Shown piece by piece: positions 1-13,470 of a stretch of DNA of 64,000 bases. The position numbers and the translations under genes were made by a program. Each line of letters opens with the position of its first letter. The stretch's first letter is position 1. The notes beneath the pieces were generated by a model that was not told the origin of the DNA, searched no databases, and was given only the letters and a program-made list of their open reading frames with translations. Source of the stretch: Ophiocordyceps camponoti-saundersi (nom. inval.) (Eukaryota; Ascomycota; Sordariomycetes; Hypocreales; Ophiocordycipitaceae); assembly GCA_003339415.1 (NCBI GenBank), contig PDHQ01000115.1, positions 1 to 64,000 on the forward strand, given 5' to 3'.

Positions 1-2435
1 TTTTCTAAAAAAGTTAAATTTCTAGGCACTATTATAACCCCTTATAATATTAAAATAGACCCTAGCAAATTAGAACCTTTAAAGGACTAGCCTATACCTA
101 AATCGATTAAAAATATATAGTAATTTATAAGATACTATAATTATTATAGAAGGTTTATTAAAGACTTTTCTAATATAATTATTCTTATATTAATAGTAAT
201 AAAATTAGCTAAAAAAGAACCTTTTAAATAGACTAAAGAAGCTAATATAGCTTTTAATTCCCTTAAAGAAAAGCTAATCTTAGCACCTATATTAATAGCC
301 TATAATTCGAAATAGCTTTTAATTTTAAAAACTAACGCTTCTAATTACGCTATAGGAGCCTAATTAAGCTAGGAAAATAATACTATATTATACCTTATAG
401 CTTTCTATTCTAAAAAGCTAGTAAATTTAGAAATTAACTATCCTATCTACGATAAAGAATTTTTAGCTATTATTAAAGTAATTAAAGAATTTAAGCACTA
501 TATATTAGGAAACGAATTTAAATTAAGGATTTATACCGATTATAAAAATATAAGCTATTTTAATATAAGTTAAACCTTAAATAGCCGATAAATTAGGTAG
601 GCTAAATTCCTTACCGATTATAATTACGAAATAATATATAAAAAAGAAAGTAAGAATAAAAAAGCCGATATTATTAGTAGAAGACCTAATTTAGATACCG
701 GTATAATACCTATAATAACTAATTTCCTTAAAATAAATAACGAAGGAAATTTAGAATAAAATACCTTAAACGCTATATTTAAGGTAGAAGCCGATAATTC
801 TATATTAAAATAAATAAAAGAAGCCTATAAAGGAACTAATTTTAAGGATTATAAAAATATTAAGTAGATAGATAACTTAGTTTATTTAAAAGAGAAGTTA
901 TTTATACCTCCTAATATAATAGAAAATATAGTTAAAGAATTCTATAAATTACCTATTTATAGCTATTAAGGAATATAAAAAACTTATAATAGAATTAAAG
1001 CCTATTATAATATAAAAAACCTTAAAAAAGCTATTATTAAAGTTATTAAAAATTATAATATTTATAATAAATCTAAAGCCTCGAGATATAAACTTTACGG
1101 ATTTTTATAACTTATAATAGTTACTGAATAACCTTAGGAAAATATAGCTATAAATTTTATAGTTAAATTACCCTTATCGGTAAACCCTATAACTAATACG
1201 GAATATAATTCTATTCTAGTTATAACCGATAGATTAATTAAATACGGCTATTTTATACCTACGATAAAGGCTTTATCTGCTAAAAAATTAAGTTATTTAT
1301 TCTTAAGAATAATAGTAGCAGATAGAGGCTTACTTAAAGTTATTATAAGCGATAGAGACCTTAAGTTTAATTCTAAATTCTAGACTAGCCTTATATCTAA
1401 GCTAGGAACTAAGTATAAATAAAGTACTACTTTCTACCCGGAAACTAACGGGGCTACGGAACGCCTAAATTAGACTTTAAAATAATACCTTAGAGCCTAT
1501 ATTAATTACGAATAAGATAACTAGGTAATAAACTTACTTATAGCTTAGTTAGCTTATAATACCGCTAAATCGGAATCTATTAAAATAACGCCCGCTATAG
1601 CGAATTACGGATTTAACCCGGAAGCCTATAGACTAGGCCTATTAGATAAAACTAATAACGAAAAAGCTATTCTAAATACTAAATAGCTTAGATCTCTATA
1701 TTCTTATATAAAATTAGAATTAGATTTTATAGCTAAAAGAATTAGTTATTATTATAATAAGAAACGCGAAAAAGAACCCTTATTTAATAAAAATAATAAG
1801 GTTTATTTATTAAAGAGAAATATAGAAATAAAACGGCCTAATTAGTCTTTAGAATTTAAAAAATTAAGACCTTTCCTTATAGAAGAAAAGCTAAATAACC
1901 TTAATTATAAGCTTAAACTTCCTAAAGGAATGTTTATTTATCTAGTATTTTATATTTCCTTACTAGAAAAAGCACCTAAAGATGCTAAATTAGAAGAAAA
2001 TATCGAAACTACGGTATTAGAAGAAGAATACGAACCTAAAGCTATTATAGATAAAAAGATAGAAGAAGGTATAGTATACTATCTAATAAAATAGAAGGGA
2101 TACCCTTCTAAAGAAAATACCTAGGAACCTGCTAAGCACCTAACTAAGGCACCTAAACTTATTAAAAAATTTAATAAAAATAAAGAAAAACACCTTTAAT
2201 AAGAAGTTTTTAAGATTAAAAACCTTAGAAAGGGGAACGCTATAAATAATATAATAATAGGAACCCTATATATAAAATTTAATTAATTATTTTTACCTTA
2301 TTAAGTTTTTTCGAAATACTCTTTCTTTTTTTATAAGAATAAAAATAACTAATTAACTAACTAACTATTATTTATACCTTATATTATTCTTCTATAGTAA
2401 GTTTATAAGGTTATAAACTATAGAAAGGGGAACGT
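1..2435 (+). mobile_element. RIP-degraded Ty3/gypsy retrotransposon, 3' part of pol
   Basis: One reading frame (frame 1) can be followed from base 1 to about 2200 without a frameshift. It is interrupted only by TAG and TAA codons where gypsy polyproteins normally carry Trp or Gln, which fits C-to-T and G-to-A transitions. In order it shows the end of the reverse transcriptase (VKFLGTIIT near the start), RNase H (TNASNYAIGA at 331-360), an integrase core (ITDR near 1225, ISDRD near 1345, YPETNGATERLN near 1440) and a C-terminal chromodomain (about 2050-2160, ending near EPAKHLTKAPK). The zinc-finger His and Cys of the integrase appear mutated to Tyr. A purine tract (AGAAAGGGGAAC) precedes a TG at 2436, as expected before a 3' LTR. 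The element begins outside the window, so gag and protease are not visible. It cannot make a functional protein. The family assignment is secure; its name is unknown. Confidence 0.93.
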
Positions 2436-3288
2436 GTAATAATCTAGGATATAAATACTAGTTAAAAGTACTATTCTTATTATATAAGCAGTATTTATTA
2501 TATAAATAGCTTAATAATATAATTTATATAATAAAGTAAAAATACTAGTATCTAGTATTTAAATTACAGCTAAACCTCGGAAGGTTAAATACCGGATAAT
2601 AAGATAAGATAATAAAGATAAAAATAACGAATAAAATTCCTAGGATAAGAAGAACGGTTAGAAACGGTTAAAAACAGAAAGAAATATTAGCTATTATAAA
2701 TAAAGAATTATTTATTATAATTTATTATTAGCCTGGAAGCTAATAGAATATAATAGAATAGAATAAAGCTATTCTATTCGCTAAGGGATATAGTGGATTT
2801 AAAATTAAAGATTAATTTTAAAGTAGGAATTTAATTTTAAAGTAAAAAGAATACGATAAAAGCAAATAGAATAAGATAAAGCTATTCTATTCGCTAGTAT
2901 ATTTATAATATAAAGCTTCTACGGTATTCTATAGCTTTCTAGCTAGCTTATATAATTAGATAGTTTCTTAGAGAAGGAAAACTATAAAAGGAAGGCTTCC
3001 TTCCCTCGAAGGGTCTTTCCTTTCCTTCTTCTCTAAGCTTTTAATCTAAACAATTAGCACTATAAAAGCTTACTCTCTATTACCTTCCCCTGCCTTATAA
3101 GATATTCCTATTTAGGAAGTTCTTACTTATTTATACTTTGTGAATTTCCTATTCCGGCTACTTACTGCCCGGTTAAAGTAAGTAAAGCCCCCTACCTTCT
3201 TATTACCCCTTATCTCTCTTTATCTTTAGAAGCTTAGATTAAGGGCTATGGGTAAGATTAGGTAATTACGGGTACGATCCGTAATAGC
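2436..3288 (+). repeat. probable 3' LTR of the gypsy element
   Basis: This non-coding AT-rich stretch starts with TGTAATAATC directly after the purine tract that ends the gypsy pol region. It contains a TATA-like TATAAAAGG near 2985 followed by pyrimidine-rich sequence, as in an LTR promoter. It could end at GATCCGTAATA near 3288, which may be a RIP-changed CCGTRACA terminus. No second LTR copy lies in the window to compare with, so the right end is a guess. A 19-base direct repeat (AAAGCTATTCTATTCGCTA) occurs near 2765 and 2878. Confidence 0.4.
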
Positions 3289-3517
3289 TTATAGTTAAGC
3301 TTATTTCGAAGAGCTATTTTAAGTTTAAATAATTTCCTTTTCGAATAGCGTTTTTCTATTATATAAGTATCCTTTTTACTTATATAAGTCTTTTTTTTCT
3401 AATAATCCTTTCTTTTAAATAATACGTAAAGTATAATAGTTATTATAAAATAATATTATCTTTTCTTTAATAGCTAAGTAAAATAGCTATTAATAACTCT
3501 TATTATAATTTCTTTAG

Positions 3518-3632
3518 ATAGCTAAGACGTATATAGCTATAAGGAATCGTTTCTTTCTTTAAGTAGCTAAGGCGTATATAGCTATAAGGAATCGTTTCTT
3601 TCTTTAAGTAGCTAAGGCGTATATAGCTATTA
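3518..3632. repeat. 45-bp tandem repeat, about 2.5 copies
   Basis: A 45-base unit beginning AGCTATAAGGAATCG and ending AGCTAAGGCGTATAT is repeated about two and a half times with almost no differences (AAGACG in place of AAGGCG in the first partial copy). It lies in the RIP-affected block and contains no CA or TG, so it would be invisible to RIP once mutated. Confidence 0.8.
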
Positions 3633-3939
3633 AAATTCTTTCGGTATTTTTCCTTTATATAAAAGTATCTTTCTTTATATAAAAAGGGGAGAATTTTTTT
3701 TTTCTAAAGTTTCGATTTAATTAAATTTATCTTTTATAAGATTTAATTCTATAAAGTATTATTTATAAAGTTCTTTTTCGAATTCGCTTTATATATATTT
3801 CTTTAAGTAAATATTTCTTTAAGATTTCTTTCTTTAAAGTTTAAGTATTTCTTTTTAAATTCGAATATTATATAATATAGTATAGCCGTTTTAGTTAGAT
3901 TAACTTATAATATAGCGTATTTTTATTTTTAAAATTTTA

Positions 3940-4215
3940 ATTCGTTTCTTTATAAAAGTCGCTTTTTTTTTATTATAAGTCGATTCTCTTTTTTCTTTAA
4001 AAGAGGCGTTTCTTTTCTTCTTAAAACTAGCTTTTCGCTTTCGTTTAAGTTAACTAGTTTTTCTTCGAGCTTTTTAAGTAAAAAGAGGTTCGTTTAGAAG
4101 CGCTTTTTAAGTTTATTTTAGTCGCTATTTCCGCTTCGAAAAATATCTTCTTTTAATTTTTTAATCGTAGTTTTTATAAGTCGATTTACTTTCTTATTTT
4201 TCGAAGTTCGGATAC
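3940..4215 (-). pseudogene. degenerate minus-strand coding remnant, basic and coiled-coil-like
   Basis: Reading the minus strand from about 4215 down to 3940 gives a continuous Lys/Arg/Leu/Glu-rich stretch, for example NRLIKTTIKKLKEDIFRSG and LFLLKKLEEKLVNLNESEKL. It is broken only by TAG or TAA codons at positions that could have been Gln. The regular Leu/Lys/Glu spacing suggests a helical or coiled-coil segment. It probably belonged to a third transposon or a captured gene in the opposite orientation to the gypsy and copia elements. I do not recognise the family. The ends are not defined and the frame fades below 3940. Confidence 0.45.
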
Positions 4216-4970
4216 TAAAGTTAGTAAATTAAGGGAGAGGATAAGACTTACCTTTTACGCTTCTTTATTAGGTAAAAAGAGAAAGCGGAAGCTTTTAACG
4301 TATTACGGACCCTACCCTTTTTATTCTTTATTTTCTTATCTAAGATAAGATAAGTAAATAAATACTAAAAGGGATAAGGGTTTATATTTCCTTCCTCCTA
4401 ACCTTACTACTAAATAAAGCCCTTAATTCTAGCTAAGCCTTACTATACGAGGTTAGTACTAAGGTTAGTAAAAAGGGGGGTTTTTGCTTTAGACTTTTTT
4501 AAAGTAATAGGAAGCTTTTTCTATTAATAAGAATAATAAGTATTAAGTATTACTTCTTACGCTTATTAATAAAAGAAGAGATAATTAATAATTAATAAAA
4601 GAAAAGATAATTAGTAAGCTAAAAGAATATTTATTATTAATTACTAATTCTAAGGTAAGGGAGACTTAGAATTAAAAGCTTAAGGAAGGAAGAAGAAAAA
4701 GGAAAGGAAAGAGAGGGAGGGAAAGCCTCCTTATATAGTCCTTTTCCTTCCTTCGCTTATTAATTCTATAGAAGCTACTAGAAGCTTCTAGAAACTAAGA
4801 CCTATTTTTACCCTACTTCTTATAGCGAGTAAAATTCCGTTTTCTTATCTGCCCCGCTTTTACCCCGCTTTTCTATAGCGAATAAAAGCGTAGAAACTTA
4901 TCTCTCTTTCGATCGCTATATAATTTCCCGATTATTACGCTTATTATTAAGTCCGCTTATCTCCGGTATC

Positions 4971-5045
4971 TCCGGTAACTCCGGTATCTCCGGTATCTCC
5001 GGTTAGGTATAGGGTAGTTCGGCTAGGCTCGGCTAGGCTCGGCTA
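4971..5045. repeat. short tandem repeats CTCCGGTAT and GGCTAGGCTC
   Basis: Four to five copies of a 9-base unit CTCCGGTAT (one variant CTCCGGTAA) occupy about 4971-5013. They are followed by about 2.5 copies of a 10-base unit GGCTAGGCTC near 5020-5045. They are GC-richer than their surroundings, having no CA or TG sites for RIP to act on. Confidence 0.8.
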
Positions 5046-5704
5046 CGCTTATTAAAGCTATATATTTTTCTTAAGTATTAAGAAAAGTTACTTTAAAGTT
5101 TTAATATTTCTTTATACGCTTTAAAGCTTAATAAATATAAGTACCTAGTACTTATAAGATATTAAGGTATTATTAAATATATATCGTATAAGATTTCCTA
5201 AATAGGAAATCCGCTTAGGTAATTAAAATACTTTTATTAAGTATATATATAAAATACTTAAATATTTAAATATTAGTATTTTATACTTTATTTAGGTAGC
5301 TTACTAATATAAGTAATATTTTCTACTTATATAAGAATTTATCGCGGATTCTACTAAGTAGTTTGCTTAGTAATTAGATAAGTATATAAGTACTTATAGC
5401 CGATTTATTATAGATATAAAAGTAAGGTATAAGTTTCTTAATCGCTTACTAGCGAATTTAAGCTTAAAATAGTATTATAGCCGTAAAATACGTTAACTAA
5501 ATAATAATATTAGTATTATAAATAAAGATTCTAAGCTAAGGAGAAAGGAAAGAAAAGAGGAAAACTCTTATAAGTAAAATCTTAGTAAAATATATAAAGG
5601 TATATACTAGTAGAGATAGGAGAGGGTAAGGGGAAATCTTAGTAGGAAATCTTAGTAAAAGGTTAACTCTATTTCTAAGTAATTTCCTACTAAGATTTTC
5701 CTAA

Positions 5705-8655
5705 GGATTTTACGATAAGGTTTCCGAGGTTATATAACTATAGTTAGAAATTCTCGGAAATTACCGTAAAATATTTAGAGGAAATCCCTATAATTACTAG
5801 CACGTAATAGTAAAATAGCCTTATAAAAAAGGCTAGCAGGACCTTATTAATAATAGCTAAAGCTATTTACTTATATACTAAGCTTCTTATAACCTTATAG
5901 CTATATTATATATTAATAATAGTATATATATCGAATTTACTACTTATAAAAGGTAAAAATAGCCTTTTTAAAAAGGTTATAAAAACGCTTAATTTGCTTT
6001 ATAAATATAATATTAGCTACTTTCACGCTTAAAGTTATATAATATATATAATAAAGCCGAAAAAGAAAATTATAAAGTTTAAAAAAATAGCTCCTTAAGC
6101 TTAGAAAAGTTATCTTATCGGTATTAAGGGCTTATATAGCTATATTTTTAAGATTTAGCTTCCTAATTAAGAGATTATTATTTATATATAAGATATCTAC
6201 TTTATTAATTATACTAATACCTTTACCGTTAAAAAGGACCTATTAGTCGAATTTAAAGCTTATTTAGAAGAAAAAAGTAAAATTATCGAATTTAAACTTA
6301 TTATTCTTCCTTATAAGGAGAAAGAGAAAACTTCCTATAGCTAAACTAGTAATATTAACGTTTTATAGTCCTCTAATATATTAAATATTAAGAAATAATT
6401 AAGGAAATATTTAACTATTATAGCCGGATTATTAGATATATCGAATTCGAACGCTTAAGAGGAATTTATAAGGCTATTAAAAAAGCGTTTTAAAACGCTT
6501 AAGGGATACTCTTTGCACTTTCTTTTACTAAATCCTACGCCTTATCGAGGTAAAGAGGCACCGCGCCCGTTTTTCGATAAGAATACGCTTTTTCGATCTA
6601 TTAAGGAAATTAATAAAAAAGTATAACTATTACCGATAGCGCTTATAACCTCGAATTTTCCTAGCAGCTAAGTTTATAATATTAATAATTATAATAATTT
6701 TAATAAATTAGCTAATAACTTATAAAATCTTTAGCTATTTAACCTAATACCTAAAAAATAACTTTCTTAATATTTACGTAAGCGTAAGGTATTAACCTTA
6801 TCTTTTACCTTAATAAAATTAATATAATAACGCTATAAGTATTATTTAACGGAAAAGATTTATAGTACTAAGCTAATAAGATATTTAAAAAGGCTTATAT
6901 AAGCTAATTTAGCTAGCGTTTTTAAACCTTTTTTATTATATATTTCCTTTGCTAATAAGGATAAATATATTAATTAGGCGCTTATAATAATTCTCTTAGC
7001 TTTAGCTATAGAAACTTTTATAAGTTATACCTTAAGTAATTATTATATTACGAAAAAGCTACCTAAATTCGATAAATAATAGGTACTTACGATAAAGAAA
7101 GAACTTAATAAGCTATATTAAAAGGGCGCTTAAGAACTTATTCCTAAGCCTTATAATACTAAAACCCTTTTAGGGCGTTAAGTATTTATAAAAAAGCTAA
7201 TTAAAAATATAGATTTAATAGCGAAAGCCCGCTAAATTATTCGTAGAGATTATAATTTTATAAATTAACTTATTAAGGACCTATATATTATTATAATATA
7301 TTAGTTATCTATATAAATCTTCCTTACCCTTATTATAATATAAGACTTTAAATAAGTAAAATTTAATATTATAAATACTTTTATTAACGCTAAATTAGAT
7401 AAAAATATCTTTATTAAATAACTTTATAGCTTTAAAAATAAGTTAGGCTATATTTACTAACTAAAAAAGGCCTTTTATAACTATTAAGCCTCGCTACGCT
7501 AGTAGTTTAAGTATATAACTAAAAATCTAGCTAGTTATAGATTTAAATAACTTAACTTTAAGTTATATTTTTATCGCTATACTAATAATAGCCTCCTTAT
7601 TTTTTATATAAATAATATCCTCCTTATAATATTAATATAAGTATAAATTAATAATAAGGCTATAATTCTTAATAAACTATATAAAGTTAAATATTTTAAA
7701 AAGCCTTAGGAATTTTTTAGCCTTAAGTTTAATTATAATTATTAAGCCTAAACTATTTAAGTATATTAGACCTTTTTCGCCCGTAAGATTCTTAAGCTAT
7801 TTAATACCGATAATTTAAAGCTTACGAAAACGCTATAACTAATAAAATATATAATTCCTTACGATTAGAAAAAGGCTAAAATCGTAATAAAAGCTACGAT
7901 ATAGTAAAAATAAATAAGTAGTTTAAATTAGCTAGCCTTAAGTATAAGGCCCGATATTATATATAGCGTTAAGAAGCTATTAGAAGTAAATTCCTATCTA
8001 ACTTACGCTTATTTAGCTACGATAAAGTACCTTTCTTATTATCTACGCGGTATACTATCTCTTAGTATTATATTTAAAAAAATAATATATAGTAAGAACT
8101 TTTAGCTTTATATATACTCTAATATATTATTTACGGATAATTAAGTAACCTACGCCTTAATAGCTAAGTTTATCGTATTTCTCGCTAGCGGTCCTATTAC
8201 GTAATATTTAAAGCGTTAAACTATTATTATAATAAGTAATATAAAAGCTAAATTTATAACCTTAACGCCTACTAAGCTTATAATAATCTAGCTTTCTAAT
8301 ATTATTTAAGATACTAGCTATAAATAAAAAAAGCCTCTTATAATATTTACTAATAATTAGAATATAAGGTTAGCTATAATTAATCTACTTAATAAGATAT
8401 ATATAAGGTATATTAATTTATAATATAAATAAATTATCTAAAAATATTAAATAGGTATTTTTAATTTATAGTAAATTAGTATAGAAAATATAATTATAGA
8501 CGGCCTAATAAAAGGTTTATAAGTAAATAAGTATTAGTAATTCGTACGCTAGCTAAATTTAGCTATACTAAAAAATAAGGGCGGCTCTAATAGCTTAAAT
8601 ACTAAGAAATAATATTACGATAATTATTCTTTAGCCTACCTAGCCTTAGGGGCGG
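5705..8655 (+). mobile_element. RIP-degraded, 5'-truncated Ty1/copia retrotransposon
   Basis: The decayed polyprotein reads integrase core, integrase C-terminal part, reverse transcriptase, RNase H, which is the copia order (integrase before RT). Recognisable pieces are QNSLIKKASRTL near 5806, a GCK-type segment near 6020, VFIKKLIKNIDLIAKAR near 7170-7230, FNIINTFINAKLDKNIF near 7360-7410, a YVDDILL-equivalent near 7600-7625, and RNase H from about 7930 (RPDIIYSVKKLLEVNSYL, then ADGLTKGL-like text near 8500). TAG and TAA replace Trp and Gln codons throughout, as in the gypsy element. No gag, protease or N-terminal integrase is visible, and readable sequence starts just after an inverted repeat near 5690, so the copy is truncated on its 5' side. 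It is not functional. Confidence 0.9.
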
Positions 8656-8803
8656 TATTATATATAATATACCCTATATCTAGGCTATGCCCTACTTAGG
8701 GCTTAAGCCCGGTTAGGTTAGTATATTAGCTATACTAAATTAGTATAGAGGGGCCACTAGAGTTAGACTTATTATCAGCAATATCACTGCCCGATCCGTG
8801 ACA
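8656..8803 (+). repeat. probable 3' LTR of the copia element
   Basis: The stretch follows a purine/G-rich tract (TTAGGGGCGG). It starts TATTATATATAATATACC, which could be a RIP-changed TGTTA terminus, and ends CCGTGACA at 8803. The left two thirds look RIP-mutated; from about 8750 ordinary CA and TG dinucleotides return. The ends are inferred from typical TG...CA LTR termini; no second LTR is present. Confidence 0.4.
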
Positions 8804-9907
8804 GAGTGCGTGCCTCGATACCTAGCAGGCTAGCACCCACTACGGATACCTGCTCACCTAACTTGGTCCCTACTAGTAATCATGGGTAGAGGATAGGTAG
8901 GCAGGTACCCACCCCGTCAAACGTCAAGGACAGCCCGCCCAAACTGACCCGTGTCTCGGCCGTGCGTCCATGAGACACGGAATTGCTCGTCGATGCCTCA
9001 CTACGGAGTTATACATAATACACCTGTTAGGCTACTACTACCTCCTATTCGCGGCCCACAATTCGACGATGAGGAAATTGAGAGGAGGAATTGTCACCGA
9101 TTCTCCTCCCCTTCTCTCTCTCTCTAAACCGGGCCAAGAGGCTCGTCGGACCTCGCAAATAAAGTGCGTACATCTCCGAGCGTTTCTCTTAGGGCTGAAG
9201 CCGTCATTTCTATGCATGACCTCTGCTTGGAGTCCACGCTTGTATTGTTCTTCAACTCTACCCCAGCTTCAGGGCTGCCAGGGGTTGTGACGAGCTCAAG
9301 TTCTGACCTTGACTCGTCTCTGTGAACAGCAACTATGTATGTGGCTCAAATTGCCGCCGAGTAGCTTGTTGTGAAAGCTGAGTTTGAAATGTAGCTGACA
9401 TGTATGTACGCTGCTGCACATACATACGTACATACAAGCCATAGGCCGATGGCAAAGTCATGAGTTCAGACGCTTGAATACATACATACATACATGCACC
9501 AGCAAATAACCAGCCACAGACGGTCAAAGCCAAGCATGACAGAAGAACGACGCCTACTCCGTATCGCAGCCGGCATTGCCACTTTGAAAAGCCTTTCGTG
9601 GCCTGTCCATCTTTCTTGGCACCGGAGATAACAAACTACCGTCGTTGCGGTGCTTCCTTGGCTCTGACGTTCCATTTCTTTCCTCAACTACACGATAGCG
9701 GCTATTGTAGCCGCGCACGAACCGAGATTGGATACCCCAGTTCATCTTATCTTCGGACGACTGGAGCATCATGTGCTGTTCTCTCTTTACATACTTCGCT
9801 TCCGGGTCTACGTACGGACTACATCTCTTCTATAACCCCTGCTCGATCTACCATCAACTGCTTGACGCCCGGTCACGAATCCCGGCTAACTGAGTCACCG
9901 CAGAGAA
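8804..9907. other. intergenic DNA right of the transposon block
   Basis: Base composition is normal from here on. Open frames are short, on both strands, and share no family features. A CATA/TGTA-type microsatellite lies near 9405-9495 (repeated CATACATAC and CGTACATAC). I see no supported gene. Confidence 0.5.
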
Positions 9908-10612
9908 TCTCGATCAACGAAGGTGGTGGCGTATTGGACTACCTACCAGTGGATGGACTGCAGAGCACCCAGCAGCCGGTCAAAGGCCGGCATAGACATG
10001 TACGACTTGATTCAAGAAGGCGTTATATCAGTATACTCCAGGTATGACTCGCTACTTACCTCATCGGATGCATCCAAGTGCATACTATTACCTGAAGTAA
10101 GACGGCCACCTGTACCAGCACATACTGTACACGCACGCACGTCTATCACTCATAATACATGGCGCTTGCCGAATCCCTCATCATACATATATAATAGAGA
10201 GGGAAGAAGGGGTTTCAAGACAGACAGACGAAGTGTGAGTTCTAAAGCTTGAAGCTCAGACAAAAGCCAAGGCTTGCAGATCCAGCCTGAGAGAGCTCCG
10301 GTCAACAGAGGCGGCGGCATATGACTCATTATACTGAAGAGCAGCAGGCGCAGGAAAGCCCAATGCCCGTTGCAGCCGGTCAACGGCGGGCATCCGACTT
10401 GTTGAAACGACGAGGCGTACGGAGAGTAGTATTCTATGACTATACTGCAGGCTATGGCTTGAATCGAGACGCCACGGAATGGGCAGCGCATGAATACACA
10501 CATACATACATACATGCATACACATTCATACTGGCTGGAAACGTGCCGTGCTTGCATAATCCCTCGTTACACATCACAGTAATACATCATATGAATATAT
10601 ATCTAGAGAGGA
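9908..10612. repeat. diverged tandem duplication upstream of the thiolase gene
   Basis: Two related segments, about 9908-10205 and 10300-10612, keep the same landmarks in the same order. These are GATCAACGAAGGTGGTGGC against GGTCAACAGAGGCGGCGGC, GCAGCCGGTCAAAGGCCGG against GCAGCCGGTCAACGGCGGG, TATACTCCAGGTATG against TATACTGCAGGCTATG, GCTTGCCGAATCCCTC against GCTTGCATAATCCCTC, and a closing ATATATAATAGAGAGG against ATATATATCTAGAGAGG. The offset is about 390-410 bases. The second copy ends about 50 bases before the thiolase ATG, so it is probably promoter sequence. The second copy also carries a CATA microsatellite near 10496-10520. Confidence 0.65.
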
Positions 10613-10664
10613 CTTCTGGCTCGCCCCTCACTCTCTTCTCTCAAGCCCAACGGAGGTGGCAACC

Positions 10665-11995
<1,331 letters not shown>

Positions 11996-13433
11996 GATTG
12001 CTGTCGACAGACGACGGCTCGAATCTTCAAGCGAAGAAGCTTAGCGGAAAGGAAGCAAACCAATGATGTAGCTTGCTGGTAAATGACGCACGTGAGGTCT
12101 TCGGTCGCAGCCGAGCCACAGTCTCTTCAGTTGCCTATTTGTCGGTAGATCATGATGTGCCCTGTGACGTCGTCACATCGCTGCCCGAAGCGGATTAGGG
12201 GACTGTTCGGCAGGTACTAGATAGGCGGCTGCAAGTGACCTTTCTTGCATGGACAAGAGACTTCGGCAGTGCAATCTCCTTCCCGTCGAGGCAAACAGCT
12301 GTTGTTCATGGGACGAAAGGACCGGGAAGATGCCTGTGCTGATCGGCAGTTAGACGAGCAAGCTGGGGTTGATGCTTTGTTTGGCCAACGTCTAGATGGT
12401 ATGGCATGGCCGGGAAAGAAGCCCGCTACCGAGCAGATGATGCCATCATGAGAGAGATACGAAATCGACGGATCGTCGCTGGCTTCAGGAGCACGAGGCC
12501 CGTCGACTGCGCCACGGTGGTATTCATCCACATAGCTTGCTATCACAGAGAGGAAAGGGAAAACTTGAAACGGGCCGGAAACAGCCCTATCGGACCGAGG
12601 CTGTTCGTCTGTCCGTGCCTGTCTTTCTGCCCGTCTGCGCGTCTGCCCATCTGTCTGTGTGGCTGGCATTCTCCTGATAGATTGTAGATTGATCGAGGGG
12701 AAAAGCCCCTGTTCCCAAAGATAAGCCGACCCTCAGCACGTGATCTGACAACGACAACGACGTCGACGACGACAGCCACCAACCACCAACCGCCCACCGA
12801 CGACCACACCGCACAAGATAAGCTCATATCATCATGACCGCCCTCGTCCTCATCCCGCCTTCTCCTTGCTGCCACGATAGCGCCGCGCAGTCGTGGCGCT
12901 ACCCGCGTTGCTTCTTTCTTACACCTTCTCCTATCGTCTGGTGTCCGGCGAGGCTGTCAGAGCGCGCCGCTCGCTGCTAATCTAGACCGGGCCCTTTACA
13001 CCTGACGCTAAGAGGCCGCCCTTTTCTCTATCTGGCAATGCTTGATTGGCCGGCGGCCTGAGTGATATTCGCCCCAGATTAACCATCTTCACACCACCCC
13101 CTTTTTTCTTCCTCGTTATCGGGTGAATTCGGCCAGCCTGGGCGCTCGGGCTGCCTCATGACCCTCTCTATCTCCGCGACTATCGGCTTCATCATGTCCA
13201 TGCTGATAGCCTCTTCGAAAAGGGGGGGGGGTGCGGGGGGAAGGGTGGTGGGTGAGAAGCGACGCAGCGGCCAACCAAAGGACCTGGTCGGCCTATCGCC
13301 CTTGTCTGGGATCCCGCTCGTGGCCTCATATCTCGTCAACGTCAGGCAGATTGCTTGCTTGTCTCTGTGCCACATCTGTGTTTCACCCTTTGCCCTCTTC
13401 AAGGTTACGCGAGATGTCCTTGCCTCCCTACCT

Positions 13434-13470
<37 letters not shown>

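Larger units (their letters stand above)
3289..5704. other. AT-rich RIP-affected DNA without intact genes
   Basis: The base composition matches the neighbouring dead transposons, with TA-rich sequence and few CA or TG. Apart from the minus-strand remnant and the tandem repeats listed separately I see no readable gene. An inverted repeat built on GGAAATCTTAGTAGG occurs near 5634 and, reversed, near 5690, just before readable copia integrase sequence begins. It may mark an insertion or rearrangement edge. Confidence 0.6.

Noticed and set aside
9598..10047. 149-codon plus-strand ORF before the thiolase gene
   Set aside because: It runs into the duplicated promoter-like region, has no domain features and has irregular composition; I see no reason to treat it as coding.
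12217..12669. 150-codon minus-strand ORF
   Set aside because: Composition is Ser/Arg/Pro-rich with no motif, and equally long frames occur on the other strand. Probably chance.
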